DNA of 64,000 nt, from assembly GCA_019828545.1 (NCBI GenBank), contig JACVRA010000572.1:1-64000 (forward strand). Direction: 5' to 3'. The DNA is from Paracamarosporium sp. OC-R06-R3. Lineage: Eukaryota > Ascomycota > Dothideomycetes > Pleosporales > Didymosphaeriaceae. Under the pieces are notes generated by a model. That model saw only the letters and a list, made by a program, of their open reading frames with translations. It had not been told where the DNA came from and searched no databases. Positions 21,420-32,831 of the stretch are shown one piece after another (position 1 is the stretch's first letter; every line of letters begins with the position of its first letter). Both the position numbers and the translations under genes were made by a program.

Positions 21420-22646
21420 ATGGCCGCCATAGGCGACATAGCAACCCTAGCGCACATCCTCAAACGCGCCTACGCCCTCTATCAAAGCTGCCAATCCGCC
21501 CCAGAAGAAATCTTCCTCGCACGGGAACACATCCACGCCATGGCCATCTGCCTAGAAGGCGTCTCCTCAGATCTCTACACGAACCCGCGTTCCTTCGTCC
21601 ATCAAACCACCGCCGTCGCCAAGGCGCGCCAACACGCGCTCAAAGTGCACATCGCGAGCTGCGATCGGTCGCTAAAGCGGATGGAAGGGTTACTAAAGAC
21701 GTATCAGGGGTTCAAGAAAGGGCATGTCAGTCTGTGGGATAAGTGGCGGTGGAGTACCGGGGGCAAGAAGGAGATTGCGGAGTGCAAGGCGGATTTGGTA
21801 ATGAGCACTGTGGTGCTGGATATGTTTCTGAGTAAGGAGCAGTTGAATGTTTTGTGGAAGCTTGAGAGCATGATTGAGGCGCTGGATGTGCCTGGTTCGG
21901 CGGGTGGGAGAAGGCCGAGGAGCGGAAGCAATGTTACGCGCACGATTGTTGTTAGTTTGGTGCTTGCGAGGCTGAGGAAGGTTTTGAGGTCGTACCGGAG
22001 GAAGAAGATGGCTGGGAAGGGAAAGAAGACGGGACAGCAGAGCGGACAGAGACGCCCGAAACCGAAGTCAAGGACAAACTCCGGGTTCAAGGATAACCCG
22101 AAACGCAACGCTCTCATGCAGAGCTATGCGTCTAATCTTGCGAGCGCAGCAGCAAAGAAGACTCCACCTCTGCGGAAACCCCGTCCCCGCACACCAAGCC
22201 CAGACTTCTACTACCTCCCTGGCACCACCCCTTCATCGCCTCCACCCCGCCCCATCCGCCGCTCAAGTTCCATGCAACGCCTCACGGGCCGTCTAAACGC
22301 GCGCATCGTCATCCCCGCCCCACCCAAAGAGATCTACAGGTGCTGGCGAGTAGGTCTAGGATCTTTAGGCTTCGGCGGCCCAAAGGTATCGCAGTTCTTG
22401 CCTCATAAGCGCGGGCAAGCGCAGTTGAAGAAGATGGCTGCGGTGTTCAAGGAGGCGGGGTTGTACGATGGTAAGGCTTTAGGAGAAGATGATAAGAGGG
22501 TGAGGTTACTGCTGAAGGAGAGGAATAAGGAGGTTGGGAAGGGGAAGAAGTGGCATTTTGTGGCAGGGCGAGTGGTGGGGAGGGATCCGGGGAGGACGGG
22601 GACGGTAAATGTGGAGAAGGCGTTTGTGGTGCTTGTGAGGCGGTGA
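21420..22646 (+). CDS. Fungal N-terminal-domain protein with basic tail
   Basis: 408 residues, no intron. The first 160 residues (GDIATLAHILKRAYALYQSC onwards) resemble the helical N-terminal domain common in fungal receptor-type and other regulatory proteins, but no NACHT or repeat domain follows. From about 165 comes a very basic Lys/Arg/Pro/Ser-rich region (GKGKKTGQQSGQRRPKPKSR), probably disordered and possibly nuclear or nucleic-acid binding, then a compact domain from about 300 (PAPPKEIYRCWRVGLGSLGF). Function unknown. The free-standing N-terminal domain could act as an adaptor; that is speculation. Confidence 0.75.
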   Translation: MAAIGDIATLAHILKRAYALYQSCQSAPEEIFLAREHIHAMAICLEGVSSDLYTNPRSFVHQTTAVAKARQHALKVHIASCDRSLKRMEGLLKTYQGFKKGHVSLWDKWRWSTGGKKEIAECKADLVMSTVVLDMFLSKEQLNVLWKLESMIEALDVPGSAGGRRPRSGSNVTRTIVVSLVLARLRKVLRSYRRKKMAGKGKKTGQQSGQRRPKPKSRTNSGFKDNPKRNALMQSYASNLASAAAKKTPPLRKPRPRTPSPDFYYLPGTTPSSPPPRPIRRSSSMQRLTGRLNARIVIPAPPKEIYRCWRVGLGSLGFGGPKVSQFLPHKRGQAQLKKMAAVFKEAGLYDGKALGEDDKRVRLLLKERNKEVGKGKKWHFVAGRVVGRDPGRTGTVNVEKAFVVLVRR

Positions 22647-22835
22647 GGGGTGGAAGGTGGAAGGTTCAGGTGGGAAATGTATTCTTAAACTATGGTGTAG
22701 AAATACAAATACATGTAAAGTGAAGTCATCAATGTCTTGGACACTCTCGTCCGTACACTTCCACCAGACACTTCCTGTCATTCTCCGCAACGCGCATAAC
22801 CACCACGTACTTCTCGCCTCAGAGAAACACGCAAA

Positions 22836-23070
22836 TCAACCACGTCCACCAAGTCCAAGTCCACCAAGACCCCCAGTAAGGCCACCAACCGCCCCAGTGA
22901 GACCATTAGTACCGCCAGTAAGACCACCAACCGTCCCAGCGAGACCACCAGTACCGCCAGTAAGACCACCAGTAAGACCACCAACCGTCCCAGTGAGACT
23001 ACCAGTACTACCAGTAAGTCCACCAGCAAGGCTACCAAGACCACCAAGACCACCAAGGTTAGGGACAACG
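22836..23070 (-). repeat. Minisatellite-like coding repeat
   Basis: The DNA coding for the GGLTGG tail is built from imperfect short units (plus strand CCAGTAAGACCACCA and variants), prone to length change by slippage or unequal crossing-over. Confidence 0.6.
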
Positions 23071-23845
23071 CCGAGTATGCATTGCACAAGCCTACCAACG
23101 TTGCCGGCCAGCCCACCAACAAGTTCCAGGAACGCCGGCAGCAGACCGCTAAACACAGTGTTGAGCTGCGTTAGCTGCGCCGCCAAAAGCCCCGAGATCA
23201 TCTTGAGGAACCCGTCGGTCAAGACATTGAGGACTGTGGCAAGTTCTACGAGCGAGGAAAGTAGGACGAAGGATAGAGGACCTAGGAGGTCGCCGACGGC
23301 TATTAGGATGTCAGTTGCGTTGTCCTGGATGCTCAAGCTTGGAGATACCACCTGTGGAGCCTTGCTCGTTCTTTAGATGAAAGAAACTAGGACTTACAAG
23401 CTTGCAGCTTCCCCTCAGCATTCTTAAGCGTACACGTAATCTCGTTGGTGAGATCCATCGTGCCAGATAGCAGCTGCGTCCTCAGGCTGTTCAAGTCCGG
23501 GACGTTCTGTCCGAGGTTGCCGATAGACACGAGCGACAGCTGGGTGATGAGCTGGGTGATGATTTGCATTTGAGTCCTGACGGCAGCGATGCTTGCGGTT
23601 CGTTTGACAACGGTGAGTGAACCGCTGAAGGTGACGGTCGAGTTGATGATGAGCGTCTGCTTCTTGACTTGGGCGAGGGTGGCGCGCAGCGAGGATAGGA
23701 CAGCGGTTGCATCGCGGGACTGGAGGTCGTCGCGGGGGACGAGTTCGGGAGAGAGTATAGGGGTTGAGGAGAAGTCCGTGGGGGTTGCGGAGGCGAAGGT
23801 GAGGAGGGAAGAGAGGGCGAGAAGGCCTAGGTTTAGCACTCTCAT
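22836..23845 (-). CDS. Secreted protein with Gly-rich GGLTGG repeats
   Basis: Two exons, 23398-23845 and 22836-23299, give 303 residues. The intron (23300-23397) has GTAAGT, a CTGAC branch site and a TAG acceptor; a nearer CAG acceptor would break the frame. A signal peptide (MRVLNLGLLALSSLLTFASA) precedes a helical, mildly hydrophobic domain of about 180 residues with one Cys pair region, then about 90 residues of imperfect GGLTGGTGGLAGTV repeats ending in GGLGLGGRG. Gly-rich tails of this kind occur in cell-wall or surface proteins of moulds. The N-terminal domain is vaguely like hydrophobic surface-binding proteins, but I cannot confirm that. Confidence 0.75.
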
Positions 23846-24850
23846 GATGGAACGTTTAGGTCACTGACGATAAGAAATGGGAAAACGCTGGAGGGACAGG
23901 GGGTAGTAGCTGTCATGCGAGAACAGGGGTAGATAGCAGTGCTATAAGTTCTCCTCAGCATGCAATTCCTCATCCCTACTCTCTCCCAATTCCAACGCTG
24001 CTGGTCCGACGGAATGGCTTCGCCTCCTAGCTCCCACATATGTACCACCTCATGGTCCAGTCGCACGCATCACATAATCTTCCGCTCACATTCCATGCCC
24101 TTTTCGCACACTCACGTTCCGTATATCTGGTAGATTAAGGTAAAAAAATCCGCCATTCATTCGCACTCGGCACGAATATCCAGAAGTAGGCAAAGATAAA
24201 GCGGCAGCTAGGTTTTATGTGTGAGAAGATAGTGTCTTAATAGATAGAGCTTTCCCTGCCCACAAATCATGCGAGGTTGGCTTTACAGTATTAGTTGTGC
24301 AGGAGAAGTAGGGATGAACGATGGCGAAAGGTCGATTGTTAGGAAAGGTTAGGTCGGAGATTGCGGGTTTCGTCCTAAAAGGGACAAGCGGCCACTCCCA
24401 ATCCGAAAAGGATTGCGTAACCCGTCGCATGAATCTGCCTAGCTGTATTGTTCGGTTAACATTTGCGAATCTTTACGCCAAGGTGGTTCCACTGAAGAAC
24501 GCCATAAACGTTACCCGGGCTAAGCCATAGAGCGTATTAGGACTCTTTCTATGACAGGATTTAGTCAGCATACGCATTCCGCACGTCAATCGTACACAAG
24601 CTGATCACACACAATTACTTGTAGCTAACCAGGGAATGGGCAAGAGCGTTTAAGAATTAAGCTCTACCTTAGCTTCACAGTTCTATATACCCGTGTACTC
24701 CATTTATCTTGCCAAAACCTAGCTCAATCATATAGGAAAGACATGGTTTATCCAAGAATGCAGAAAGATCATCCAAAGAATATGCGCGCCAATACTCGGA
24801 AGTTTATACATCCTAGTAGAGGAGCTGTCTTTACGATGTTCCCCTGCGAG
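23846..24850. other. Intergenic, no gene seen
   Basis: 1 kb between two minus-strand genes. No convincing gene, RNA or repeat. Confidence 0.5.
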
Positions 24851-27092
24851 TCATACATCCTCCTTGTGAACGGCCAAGAAGGTCAGGCTCCAGAGCTGAA
24901 TGATGTCGCTTTCTGTAGTCGAGAATGCGCTCAAGGGTACAGCTTGGTACCCGTTGTTGTACTCCCAGCTCCAGACCTCGCCGCTCAGCTGGGCGCGGTT
25001 CTTGTTGATCGTGTCCCAGAGTGTGTCGTACGCTTTCTTGACTTTGCTGTAAAGGTCTCGACTGCAAAATTCTTGATAGAGTTAGCGACAATCCAGCAAT
25101 ATGGGGAAAAAAGACATGCTCACCGGGTGCTCCATAATCTTTGCAACGGGCAAGTTGACGACCTAGCCCAGCTGCCATCATGGCTAGTTGCCAGCTCCAC
25201 ACCACCAGACCGTGGTAGTCAGAGTTTTTGAACTCGTCGGATATGGACTTGTTGCCGGAAAAGGCCGGATTTGCGACAAATAGGCCTACATCAGTGGATA
25301 GTCCAACGGGAAAGTTTTGCAGGATGTGGTCGGCGGTTTGGTTAAGGAAAGCACTCAGTTGATCTTGTTTCGTGGTGTTGAGAAGGAAATGGCGGAAGCA
25401 ATCATCCGTGTTCATCACACGGACCGGTGAGTCGTCGCTTCCGAGCGCAAGGCCATAGAACGTTACGTCGGCAGTGATCTGGTCCACATTCGATGGCCCT
25501 GCAAGTGCGGCATCAGAGGCATATTGTTCGACGAGTTGTTGAGCTGTGCTGCGAGAGATCGACACCTCGAAGAATTGTAACGTCTTGTCTTCCCAAACTT
25601 GCGCGTACTGATTTGCGGCATCCGCCCAGCCTGGATGGTCGGGGAAGAAGCCTGCTTCAGACAACGAGGCAATTGCACGTAAGCCAGCGGGCGCAAGAGC
25701 CGTGTTGACGTCGTACGGTATGCGACCACCTCCTAGACCTGTCGCTGAATCTCTCCACTCGCCTACTACTTCGTTGTCTTTCAAACGTAGAAGATTAGAT
25801 GCGACTTGCTTAGAGACGAAGGGTGCGGTGATGTTCATGATCTTTTCCGCAGTACGCTGTGCCAGATCAAGATAAGCAATCCCTGCATTCTCCTCGAGGA
25901 AGGTAGCTTTCCGGTTGAGAAACGGTGTCGCCCGGTCTTTACCCACTTCCGTATCTACAAAGTAGTTTTTCATCAAGATAGGAAGCAAGAAGTCTGTATC
26001 GATCATCTTATAGTCGCAAGACGGCGCGGTCGAATCGATGCCTTTCTGACGCGCGAGGAATGTAGCATAGTCTCCCAAGTTCTCTTCATGGCAAACCGTC
26101 CCATCAGCCTTATTGATACGTTCGAGGACTGCACCAATGACAGACTCAAGTGCACCTCCTTCGCCTGGGCTGAGTATAGGCTGCATGAGAAGCGCCGAAA
26201 GCATACTGTCGCGACCAAAGTACGTTAGGAAGCGCCATGATCCGGCAAGAAGCTTGTTCGAATATGATAGGAAGGATAGCGACTTCGTTAGGTCGGCGCT
26301 CTCATTGACAAGTCCTTTCGAAGCATTGTTGAGCACTTCCGAGGGGCCTAGCTGGTCTAACTGGGGATAATTGAAAGTCGCCCTGAACTCGTAGGTTCCG
26401 GTACCAAAGCGAAGCCTTCACGAACGTCAGTCTTGTACGCGAGAACATCGAGCCTTCCCTTACATCCATTTGTCGCCAGTGATGATACGAACAGCTTCTG
26501 CTCCTGACGTGGGCGTGAAATCGATCCACGTGGTGGTCACGTTATCGAACCAAGTCCGTGAGAATTGACCGCCGTCGTTGCCGTACTTCTCCGTTACGAC
26601 TGCGTTTTGCACATCCGGGCTGAGAATCCCTCCGCCTTCCGAATAGTCGCGAATAGAGCGGATGCTCCCAAGTATCGGAAGAGTGAGAAGAGCGGGCGTA
26701 TCGAAGTGTATCCAACCCTTAACGCCAACGCGTGGGTTCTTGTTCTTGGCTCTGTCAGGTGCAGGCTCGTCCACCGTTTCTAGTACCTGCCCATCTGAGG
26801 TTAAGTTTTCGAGACGTAGACCAAGTGTTCCCTTGTTCTCCGCCTCGAAGTAAGCCGCTGCGCCGCTGTTACCCGCAGGCCATGCTACAATCAGTCGCGG
26901 TTTGGCATTCGAGTTGTTGTTGTCCGCGTCCGGGCTTGTGACGATGACATGGGAGCTTGTAATGCAGTCAGAGAGAAAATAGTTCTCATAAGGCGGCTCC
27001 GTCAGATGCAACCTTGACGTGGAGCAGTCTGCGGCAAGGGTAGGGCCAATCGAGGTTGCCAACAGGTACCAGATCACCGCAATGGTAGCCAT
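24851..27092 (-). CDS. Secreted six-hairpin glycosidase-like protein
   Basis: Three exons, 26464-27092, 25124-26415 and 24851-25071, give 713 residues. Introns are 48 and 52 nt; the second uses a CAAG acceptor, the only one that keeps frame. The ATG at 27092 starts a signal peptide (MATIAVIWYLLATSIGPTLA). A beta-rich N-terminal domain is followed by an alpha-helical barrel region from about residue 250 with YFGRDSMLSALLMQP (about 275), which resembles the GRD motif of debranching-enzyme-type (alpha/alpha)6 glycosidases, and acidic segments such as NTDDCFRHF and WSWEYNNGY as possible catalytic regions. Many NxS/T sites fit secretion. It is probably an exo-acting glycosidase on an unknown polysaccharide or glycan. 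Confidence 0.75.
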
Positions 27093-28240
27093 GATGCAGT
27101 TGAAACTGTCGATGCAATCAGTGTCGTTGGCCGAGGTCAAGGTATAAGTACCACAGGCACACGGCGTCCGTGCGTCATGCGGGCGTTAGGCCCCAGGGCA
27201 GTGAATGGTGCGGACGCCGTGATGGCACGCTGTGAAGCCCTACAGAAAAATGACTTTACGTATCCACCTTCCCCATATCGCCGTTTGTGCCCAGTCGACC
27301 CCATCGTTGTTCATGTTTCCATACAAACGCCAGAAAAAGAATTGCAAGTGGTCGCGCGTAACGGCAGGTGAGGTCCCGGCAACGTCATCCAGCAGCGCAG
27401 CTACCTACATCCGGAGGCCGTTTTTCATCTAACGCAGGCAACCCAGGGCCAAAGAGGGGTCAAGGAGCTATGCGCAGATCACCTGCTGATGAGCTTCGGT
27501 GTCTGGGCCGGTGCGTGAGAAGGATGGTTGACTATGAGAGAACTAGTGATGAAAGGGGACTAGCGTCACGCGGAGGATTATCGTCATGCATGGGACCTTG
27601 CAATCTTCCTCCTGCGGCTCATCACTCGGCCTTGCTCTCGCGCGAGCCTTGTAACATGTTGTCTTCTCGATCGTACGTTTGTATCCCACGCACTTTTCGC
27701 CGGCTCCCAGCCTGCGATTGTGAGTGGTTCGAATTCTGCCGACCGGTGCACGTGCTAGGAGATCTGAACGGAACCACGTGTGCTCCAATGGCACGTTCGT
27801 CAATATGGGTTCCCCAGTTTGATAGGTCCATATTATCTCATTTAATTAACTTTTGTAAAACACAAAGGTACATCCACATGGTTGTCCGCAAATAGCGCTC
27901 CTGCAACTGTACCGCGGACCAGGAAAATGCATGTTTCGTCGCGGTGTACTCATACATGTGCCATACTTCTGCTGGAGGTTGTTTTGAGGTATCGTAAGCT
28001 AGCAGCAAATAGACATACACTAGCAGAACAACATGCACGACTGCCCCGCATGCAATCAGCAAGGTGTATAGGCCTTTGTACCTCCAACCAAAAGAAGACA
28101 CGCGCCCAAGTCCGTTCGACAACGTCAGGTGACTTTAATTAAATATGTACAGAACGATAGGTCAACTCAACCTTGTCAGTAAGCACCCACATCCACGAGA
28201 GTATCCACCCCTGCCAATCGCCTCGTCAAAGAGGCATCTC
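27093..28240. other. Intergenic, no gene seen
   Basis: 1.15 kb between two minus-strand genes. A plus frame of 175 codons at 27368-27895 has no domain character. AT-rich TTAATTAA palindromes lie near 27843 and 28134. Confidence 0.45.
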
Positions 28241-29014
28241 TTACGCAACAAATTCGACCGCCGTCGACGTCCCTTGCTCCGCCTTGGCTGCCGCAAAAGC
28301 CTGGAGCAGCGCCGGATACCACACGTTCAGCATCTTCTGATCCCCACTCGCATTCGGATGCACGCCATCGCGCAAGTCGGAGCTAGAGAACCCAGTATAC
28401 TGGTCGACAACCCAAATGGGGGACTCCGTCTTATTGAGACCGGCTGCCCAAGTCGGGATCTGCGCATTGAGCTGCTGGATCTTGGTGTTGTAGCTGCCCA
28501 TGCCCATGGGGATGATTTGGGCGACCTATGCATAAGTGCTTAGCATACAGCGCGGAAAAGTGCCAGAAAGAGAAGGACAAACCACAATCTTCATCTTGGG
28601 ATTATGCGTCCTCATCGTTCCTACCAACTTCGTAAATGCCGCAATGATATCCGCTATGTTCTTGTTTTGCTGCACGATGTCGTTGGTGCCCAGGTGCATG
28701 GTGATCACATCAGCGGGGTTTGTCTTCAACCATCCATCGAGCTGGTTCCTGTTCGCGATGTCGATGGCGAGGAAGCCCGAGTGGCCCTCGTTGTCGCGGT
28801 CGTACTTCGTGTCCTTGCAGTTGTTCTCGGTTTTGCCGCTGCCAACGAAGTTGACGGAGGCCCATTCCGTCGTCTGCAGCTTCTCCCAGAGGAGCGCGCG
28901 CCAGCAGATGATCTCGGTGATGGAATCGCCGAATGGCATGTAGCGCAGCGTTGCATTTTGGGCGGTGGTCAGCCCGAGGAAGGGGAGGACAGAGAGCAAC
29001 TTGAGGGAAACCAT
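28241..29014 (-). CDS. Secreted SGNH/GDSL hydrolase (CE3-like esterase)
   Basis: Two exons, 28583-29014 and 28241-28525, phase 0, give 238 residues. The 57-nt intron has a weaker GTTTGT donor and a CATAG acceptor; joining restores KIVVAQIIP. Signal peptide MVSLKLLSVLPFLGLTTA. SGNH blocks are complete: GDSIT with the nucleophile Ser31, LGTND with Asn, and DGVHPN with Asp197 and His200. Secreted fungal proteins of this size include CE3 acetylxylan esterases, which remove acetyl groups from plant cell-wall xylan; substrate is inferred. A TATA box is 71 bp upstream. Confidence 0.88.
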
Positions 29015-29084
29015 TGTGAATAAACGTCAGATAAACCACCAAAAGAATATGATGATGTCGAGAGAATCAGACCACTTTCCACTC

Positions 29085-29091
29085 TTTTATA
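29085..29091 (-). promoter_or_regulatory. TATA box of the SGNH hydrolase gene
   Basis: TATAAAA on the minus strand, 71 bp upstream of the ATG at 29014. Confidence 0.55.
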
Positions 29092-29539
29092 TGCAACGAC
29101 TGCAACGCATATCTCGGGCATGACTCGGAGATCTCAGCATCAATATACTCGAGGACGCGATAATGCGCCGCTGAGTGTCCGTAGCGGGGACGCTTTCATC
29201 TGAATATACAGCTCCAAACGCCCGCGGTCGAAATTGAAAACCACATGCTGCTACAAGCCAAAATTAACCCTTGGAAAAGCATATGGGGCACCGCAGCTTC
29301 CCGGGATCGCAAGTGTGACAAGAGATCTAAGAGGAACGGCAGGGGTGGGAACCTGGCTAAATGGGACGACGATGGAGATTGCTCGTCTAAACAGATTGGC
29401 GACGGCCAATGCGGGGAATAGAAACGCGGGGATATGTCGTAATCCCACGCGGTCGGATAAAAGGGAGCAGGGGTGTCGGTCTTCGCTCGGGGGAGCTGTA
29501 ATGGATGACGACGTTGGATCGTGAATATGTTTCGCGAAG

Positions 29540-29896
29540 TGAAGCCAGAATACGAAAGGCGGTACTCAACGTCACCAAAAGACTGATGAGCTCGATCCGA
29601 TGCAAGCTGTCAATCTCATGTGCTCTTTGCCAAAACAACCAGTAATGACCGTTGTGACTTGCTCCTATACTGAGCTGTGCACTCTGCCTGTCTGATAGAA
29701 CGACTATGAGGCAAACAATCTTTTGAAGACTACCATGAGCGAGAGCGCTATCGTATCTATGTTTGGAATGGAGTTGATTGAGCTCAATCCCGGCATTTTC
29801 AAGACCCAATGGAACTTTGATGAACTCGCGGATATCCTTGTCTAGGTTTACCTCGATGTCTGATTCCTCGAGCCTACAAGGCCTGGGAGACTTCAC
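29540..29896 (-). pseudogene. Decayed NACHT-receptor fragment
   Basis: The minus frame contains RPCRLEESDIEVNLDKDIREF, like the post-sensor segment of fungal NACHT proteins (a SRP motif followed by a DI-rich helix), and further on WLFWQRAHEIDSLHRIE, like the conserved MFLWA...QIDSL segment that follows it. The sequence between them does not match, and no Walker motifs are nearby. I read it as a relic of a STAND receptor gene. The call rests on pattern resemblance only. Confidence 0.35.
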
Positions 29897-31613
29897 ACAG
29901 CGTGAGAAAATGTACGACTAACTGTGAATGGATGGTATTTGATTGCAACAGTGCGATTGTGGTCTTAAACGGGCACAGCCACAGGGGTATTCGACGAGGG
30001 CTGCAACTTGTCTTGAGTGAGCGTCGAACTGGGCGGACTTGAAACAAGACCTTTAGGGGATCTAACGTCAGTTGCTCAGACTAACGTGGCTGTTTTCTGC
30101 CGAGGGACTTAATCTCCAGTCTTTTCCTACGCGCGGGAAAGTGGCATAATGCTGCGCAATGTTCCAAAGGGTGATATGAGTATTGTTGGTTGGTACTTCG
30201 CCGTTCGAATTAGCACATGCATCTGATACGATTTGCACGCAGCATGACATGCATCCTAAAGGGGGGAGGGAATTTTTGCGGTTAGAGTAAGGTATATTTC
30301 CGCGAGCGACCTTTTTGGATGCAGCAAGGTTTCTGGAAAGGGGCTGTTGAGTTTGGACGAGGCCATACAACGCAAGAAGGTTCTCAGCCGAGCGAATTCC
30401 CATTGGGGAGGGATCTCCAGTCTCAGGCATTATTCATTCTATCGGGCATTTCTGGTTCGGTGTCAGTGTTTCCGGATATCGGGGGTAGATAAGAGCGTGG
30501 TATCTTTACTATGAGTAGCACTTTTGCCTCGCCATCTCAGAACCGACAGTTTAACTGCCGACACGAGTGAAGCGCCTAGCTGCGCCGGCATGTACCCAAA
30601 ACGGTCTCGTGCTTCCCCCACGATCTGCGACAAAGCACGACAGCAAGGGGCTACACCCACACTCAAGATCGTAAAAAAGGACAGCTTCGTCACTTGAATG
30701 CATCCATCTCTACTATTAACGACTCAGTAATCGTTGTGTGGGAGCAGAACGTGCGTGAATGAGTATTACAAGGACGACTCCGCTCCCTCAAGTGGACACA
30801 TAACCACAATCATAGCATGACATCAAAACCCTTCCGTTGCTTTTGATAGACGCTCGCCGTGGTTGCATAAGCATATTATGTGCCGCACGACCGCGCGAAA
30901 GTCCGGGCTGGAGCCTTTCATTCCACTCCCATGCACTGAGAGCATTTCGATAATATCATTTCATCTACGAAGACCGCTCTCTAGGTCTTGAAGCTTCATG
31001 AGCGACCTATCATTTCTTCCTGTTATACAACCGATACCAGTTATCTGCGACCTGAAGTGCACCCTATCGCTTGCATTGTTAAATCTATTCCGCAAACATT
31101 GTTCGTCGTGACTGATACGCCTGGATGAATCCCGAGCTGCCTTGCCGAAGCCGCGTGCCTGTAGCAAGCAGCTTGTATAGCCCTGCCAGCTATCCAGAAT
31201 GATTATTGTCGTCTCGATGAGCAGCACGAAAAATGTGTTGGGACACATACTGTGGTGGAGTCCCGTGGTCGGGTAGTGTGGGCGGAAGCGGGCAGTGGAG
31301 CCCAAAGGGCTCTCAGGCTTTTAACGCAGGATAGGAAGTATAGGGCAGATCATCACTCTTACACCACAGAACAATAATAAGATATGCAATCTTTTCTCAG
31401 AAGAGGCCCTCGCCGGGTGAAGCCTCCCGATCCACTCTTAGGGCACTCTGCCCTACCACAATACTAGCTTTGGAGGTAGCTCAAGGCGTCTTGATCCATA
31501 TCAACAAACAGCGTTAGGCTAGGAGACTTGGCCCTTCAATCGAGGTAATCGATAAATGCATATTGGTCCAACCTGAGACCATGCCAAAACATTCCTAAGC
31601 AAATATACAACAT
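29897..31613. other. Relic-like or intergenic DNA
   Basis: Short minus frames at 30068-30430, 30463-30693 and 30961-31305 have partly protein-like composition; the one at 30463 starts with a hydrophobic segment (MTKLSFFTILSVGVAPC) and the one at 30961 with helical fungal N-terminal-domain character (IIILDSWQGYTSCL). I could not join them into a gene. They may be gene remnants. Confidence 0.3.
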
Positions 31614-32831
31614 TTACACATGCCGTGATCGCTTTGCCAAGTTTCTGGAAGACGCCGATGACCGGGGAGTTGGCGGGGAAAGCCCTGCAGGAGCATCAGA
31701 GGCGAAGTCGGTGGGAGCGGCGATGGATGAAGTATCCGACTCGGGCTCGGTAGGTGCCTGCGGTTTCTGCGAGACCGTGTACCTGTCAATGGCAGCCCTG
31801 ATAGCGTCGAGTCGCGGCCCAACGGCATAAGTGGTGATGTTCTTGATCATGTTACGCGCATCCTTCATCTGCTCCACCTCGCGCATCGACCGGTCCGCAA
31901 TCCATTTCATGTAGTGGACCACGACAGGCACGTTGTCCTGGCCCGGCTCCTCGCCTCGCCAGTGCACGAAGAACTGCACCGTCTGTCCATCTGTCGCGAT
32001 GGAGAAATGGCACGTATCCTCTAACTTTGCATCCCGTCCATGGAGCTGGTGCAGCAGATTGACGGCGGCGGCACCGTCCCGCGCGCCCTGTGTCTGGGCG
32101 TGGTGCAAGCCTTCGGAGCTGGACAGACACTTCCACTGGGTGGTGAGGAACGGAAAGTGTTGGAAGGAGGAGATGTTGAGACCACCCACGAGTAGTGTGG
32201 TCTCCTGGCGAGTTGTGAAAGGATGGGTGGTGCACTGGGCGGTCGCGCCTTGGTATCGCGTCGCGTAGCCGTACGAGCAGTCGGCTTCTGGCTGGGTGAT
32301 TGCCCCGTATGCCTTGCACACATAGACATCTGGTGGGGGTGGCAGAAAGTTGCGCGAGAACTTGCACTTGAAATCGGCAGAAACGCCCGCGAAACCGTCG
32401 TCCTCGCCGTGCAAGCCGGCCATCAGGTACGGCGCGAGCATGCTGATGGCCGTGTCTTCACGCCGCATCGCCGCCTCCGCGCGCCTATCTACGATACGCT
32501 GCGCATACGGCGACGTCTTATCCTCATTACGTGCCTTTTTGATGTGCGTCTCGATATGTGTATGGAGCGCGCGAGGGAGCTCAGCGTTGGTGTCGGCGCG
32601 GATGTTGTAGGCATGGAGCTTCTGGCGGGCTTCGAGATCGTCGGTGGACGTCGTCGATTCGTCAGAGGGCGTAGAAGAGTCGCCTATAGCGTGTAGGGTC
32701 TCGAGATTGGCTATGGTAAGCGGCTGGGGAGGCGGCGTGCTGGCTTCTAAGGTGCACTTAGAATGTGCCCGTCTCCGTGGGCTGTTGCTGCTGCGGCGAC
32801 GCCTACATGCGGCATCGGAGCTCGCTGGCAT
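31614..32831 (-). CDS. PD-(D/E)XK nuclease-like protein, copy 1
   Basis: 405 residues, no intron. The central domain has PPPDVYV followed about 60 residues later by FLTTQWKC, which fits a PD-(D/E)XK nuclease core with Gln in place of the usual Glu, then QGARDGAAAVN, a helical segment and a beta pair (CHFSIATDGQTVQFFVHW). Both termini are Ser/Pro/Arg-rich and disordered. It is a diverged paralogue of the 35086-36480 protein: QWKC, QGARDG and the HFS-x-DG block are shared in the same order. This is a lineage-specific fungal family of unknown role; nuclease activity is inferred from fold motifs only. Confidence 0.65.
   Translation of the reverse strand: MPASSDAACRRRRSSNSPRRRAHSKCTLEASTPPPQPLTIANLETLHAIGDSSTPSDESTTSTDDLEARQKLHAYNIRADTNAELPRALHTHIETHIKKARNEDKTSPYAQRIVDRRAEAAMRREDTAISMLAPYLMAGLHGEDDGFAGVSADFKCKFSRNFLPPPPDVYVCKAYGAITQPEADCSYGYATRYQGATAQCTTHPFTTRQETTLLVGGLNISSFQHFPFLTTQWKCLSSSEGLHHAQTQGARDGAAAVNLLHQLHGRDAKLEDTCHFSIATDGQTVQFFVHWRGEEPGQDNVPVVVHYMKWIADRSMREVEQMKDARNMIKNITTYAVGPRLDAIRAAIDRYTVSQKPQAPTEPESDTSSIAAPTDFASDAPAGLSPPTPRSSASSRNLAKRSRHV

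Noticed and set aside
23300..23397. Nearer CACAG acceptor near 23353 for the repeat-protein intron
   Set aside because: It gives the wrong frame; the TAG at 23300-23302, ten bases after a CTGAC branch site, keeps it open.
27368..27895. 175-codon plus frame
   Set aside because: Composition typical of random GC-rich sequence, low in hydrophobic core residues, and in a likely promoter.
27843..28141. Two TTAATTAA palindromes 290 bp apart, possible MITE ends
   Set aside because: The flanks do not form longer inverted repeats and no target-site duplication is visible.
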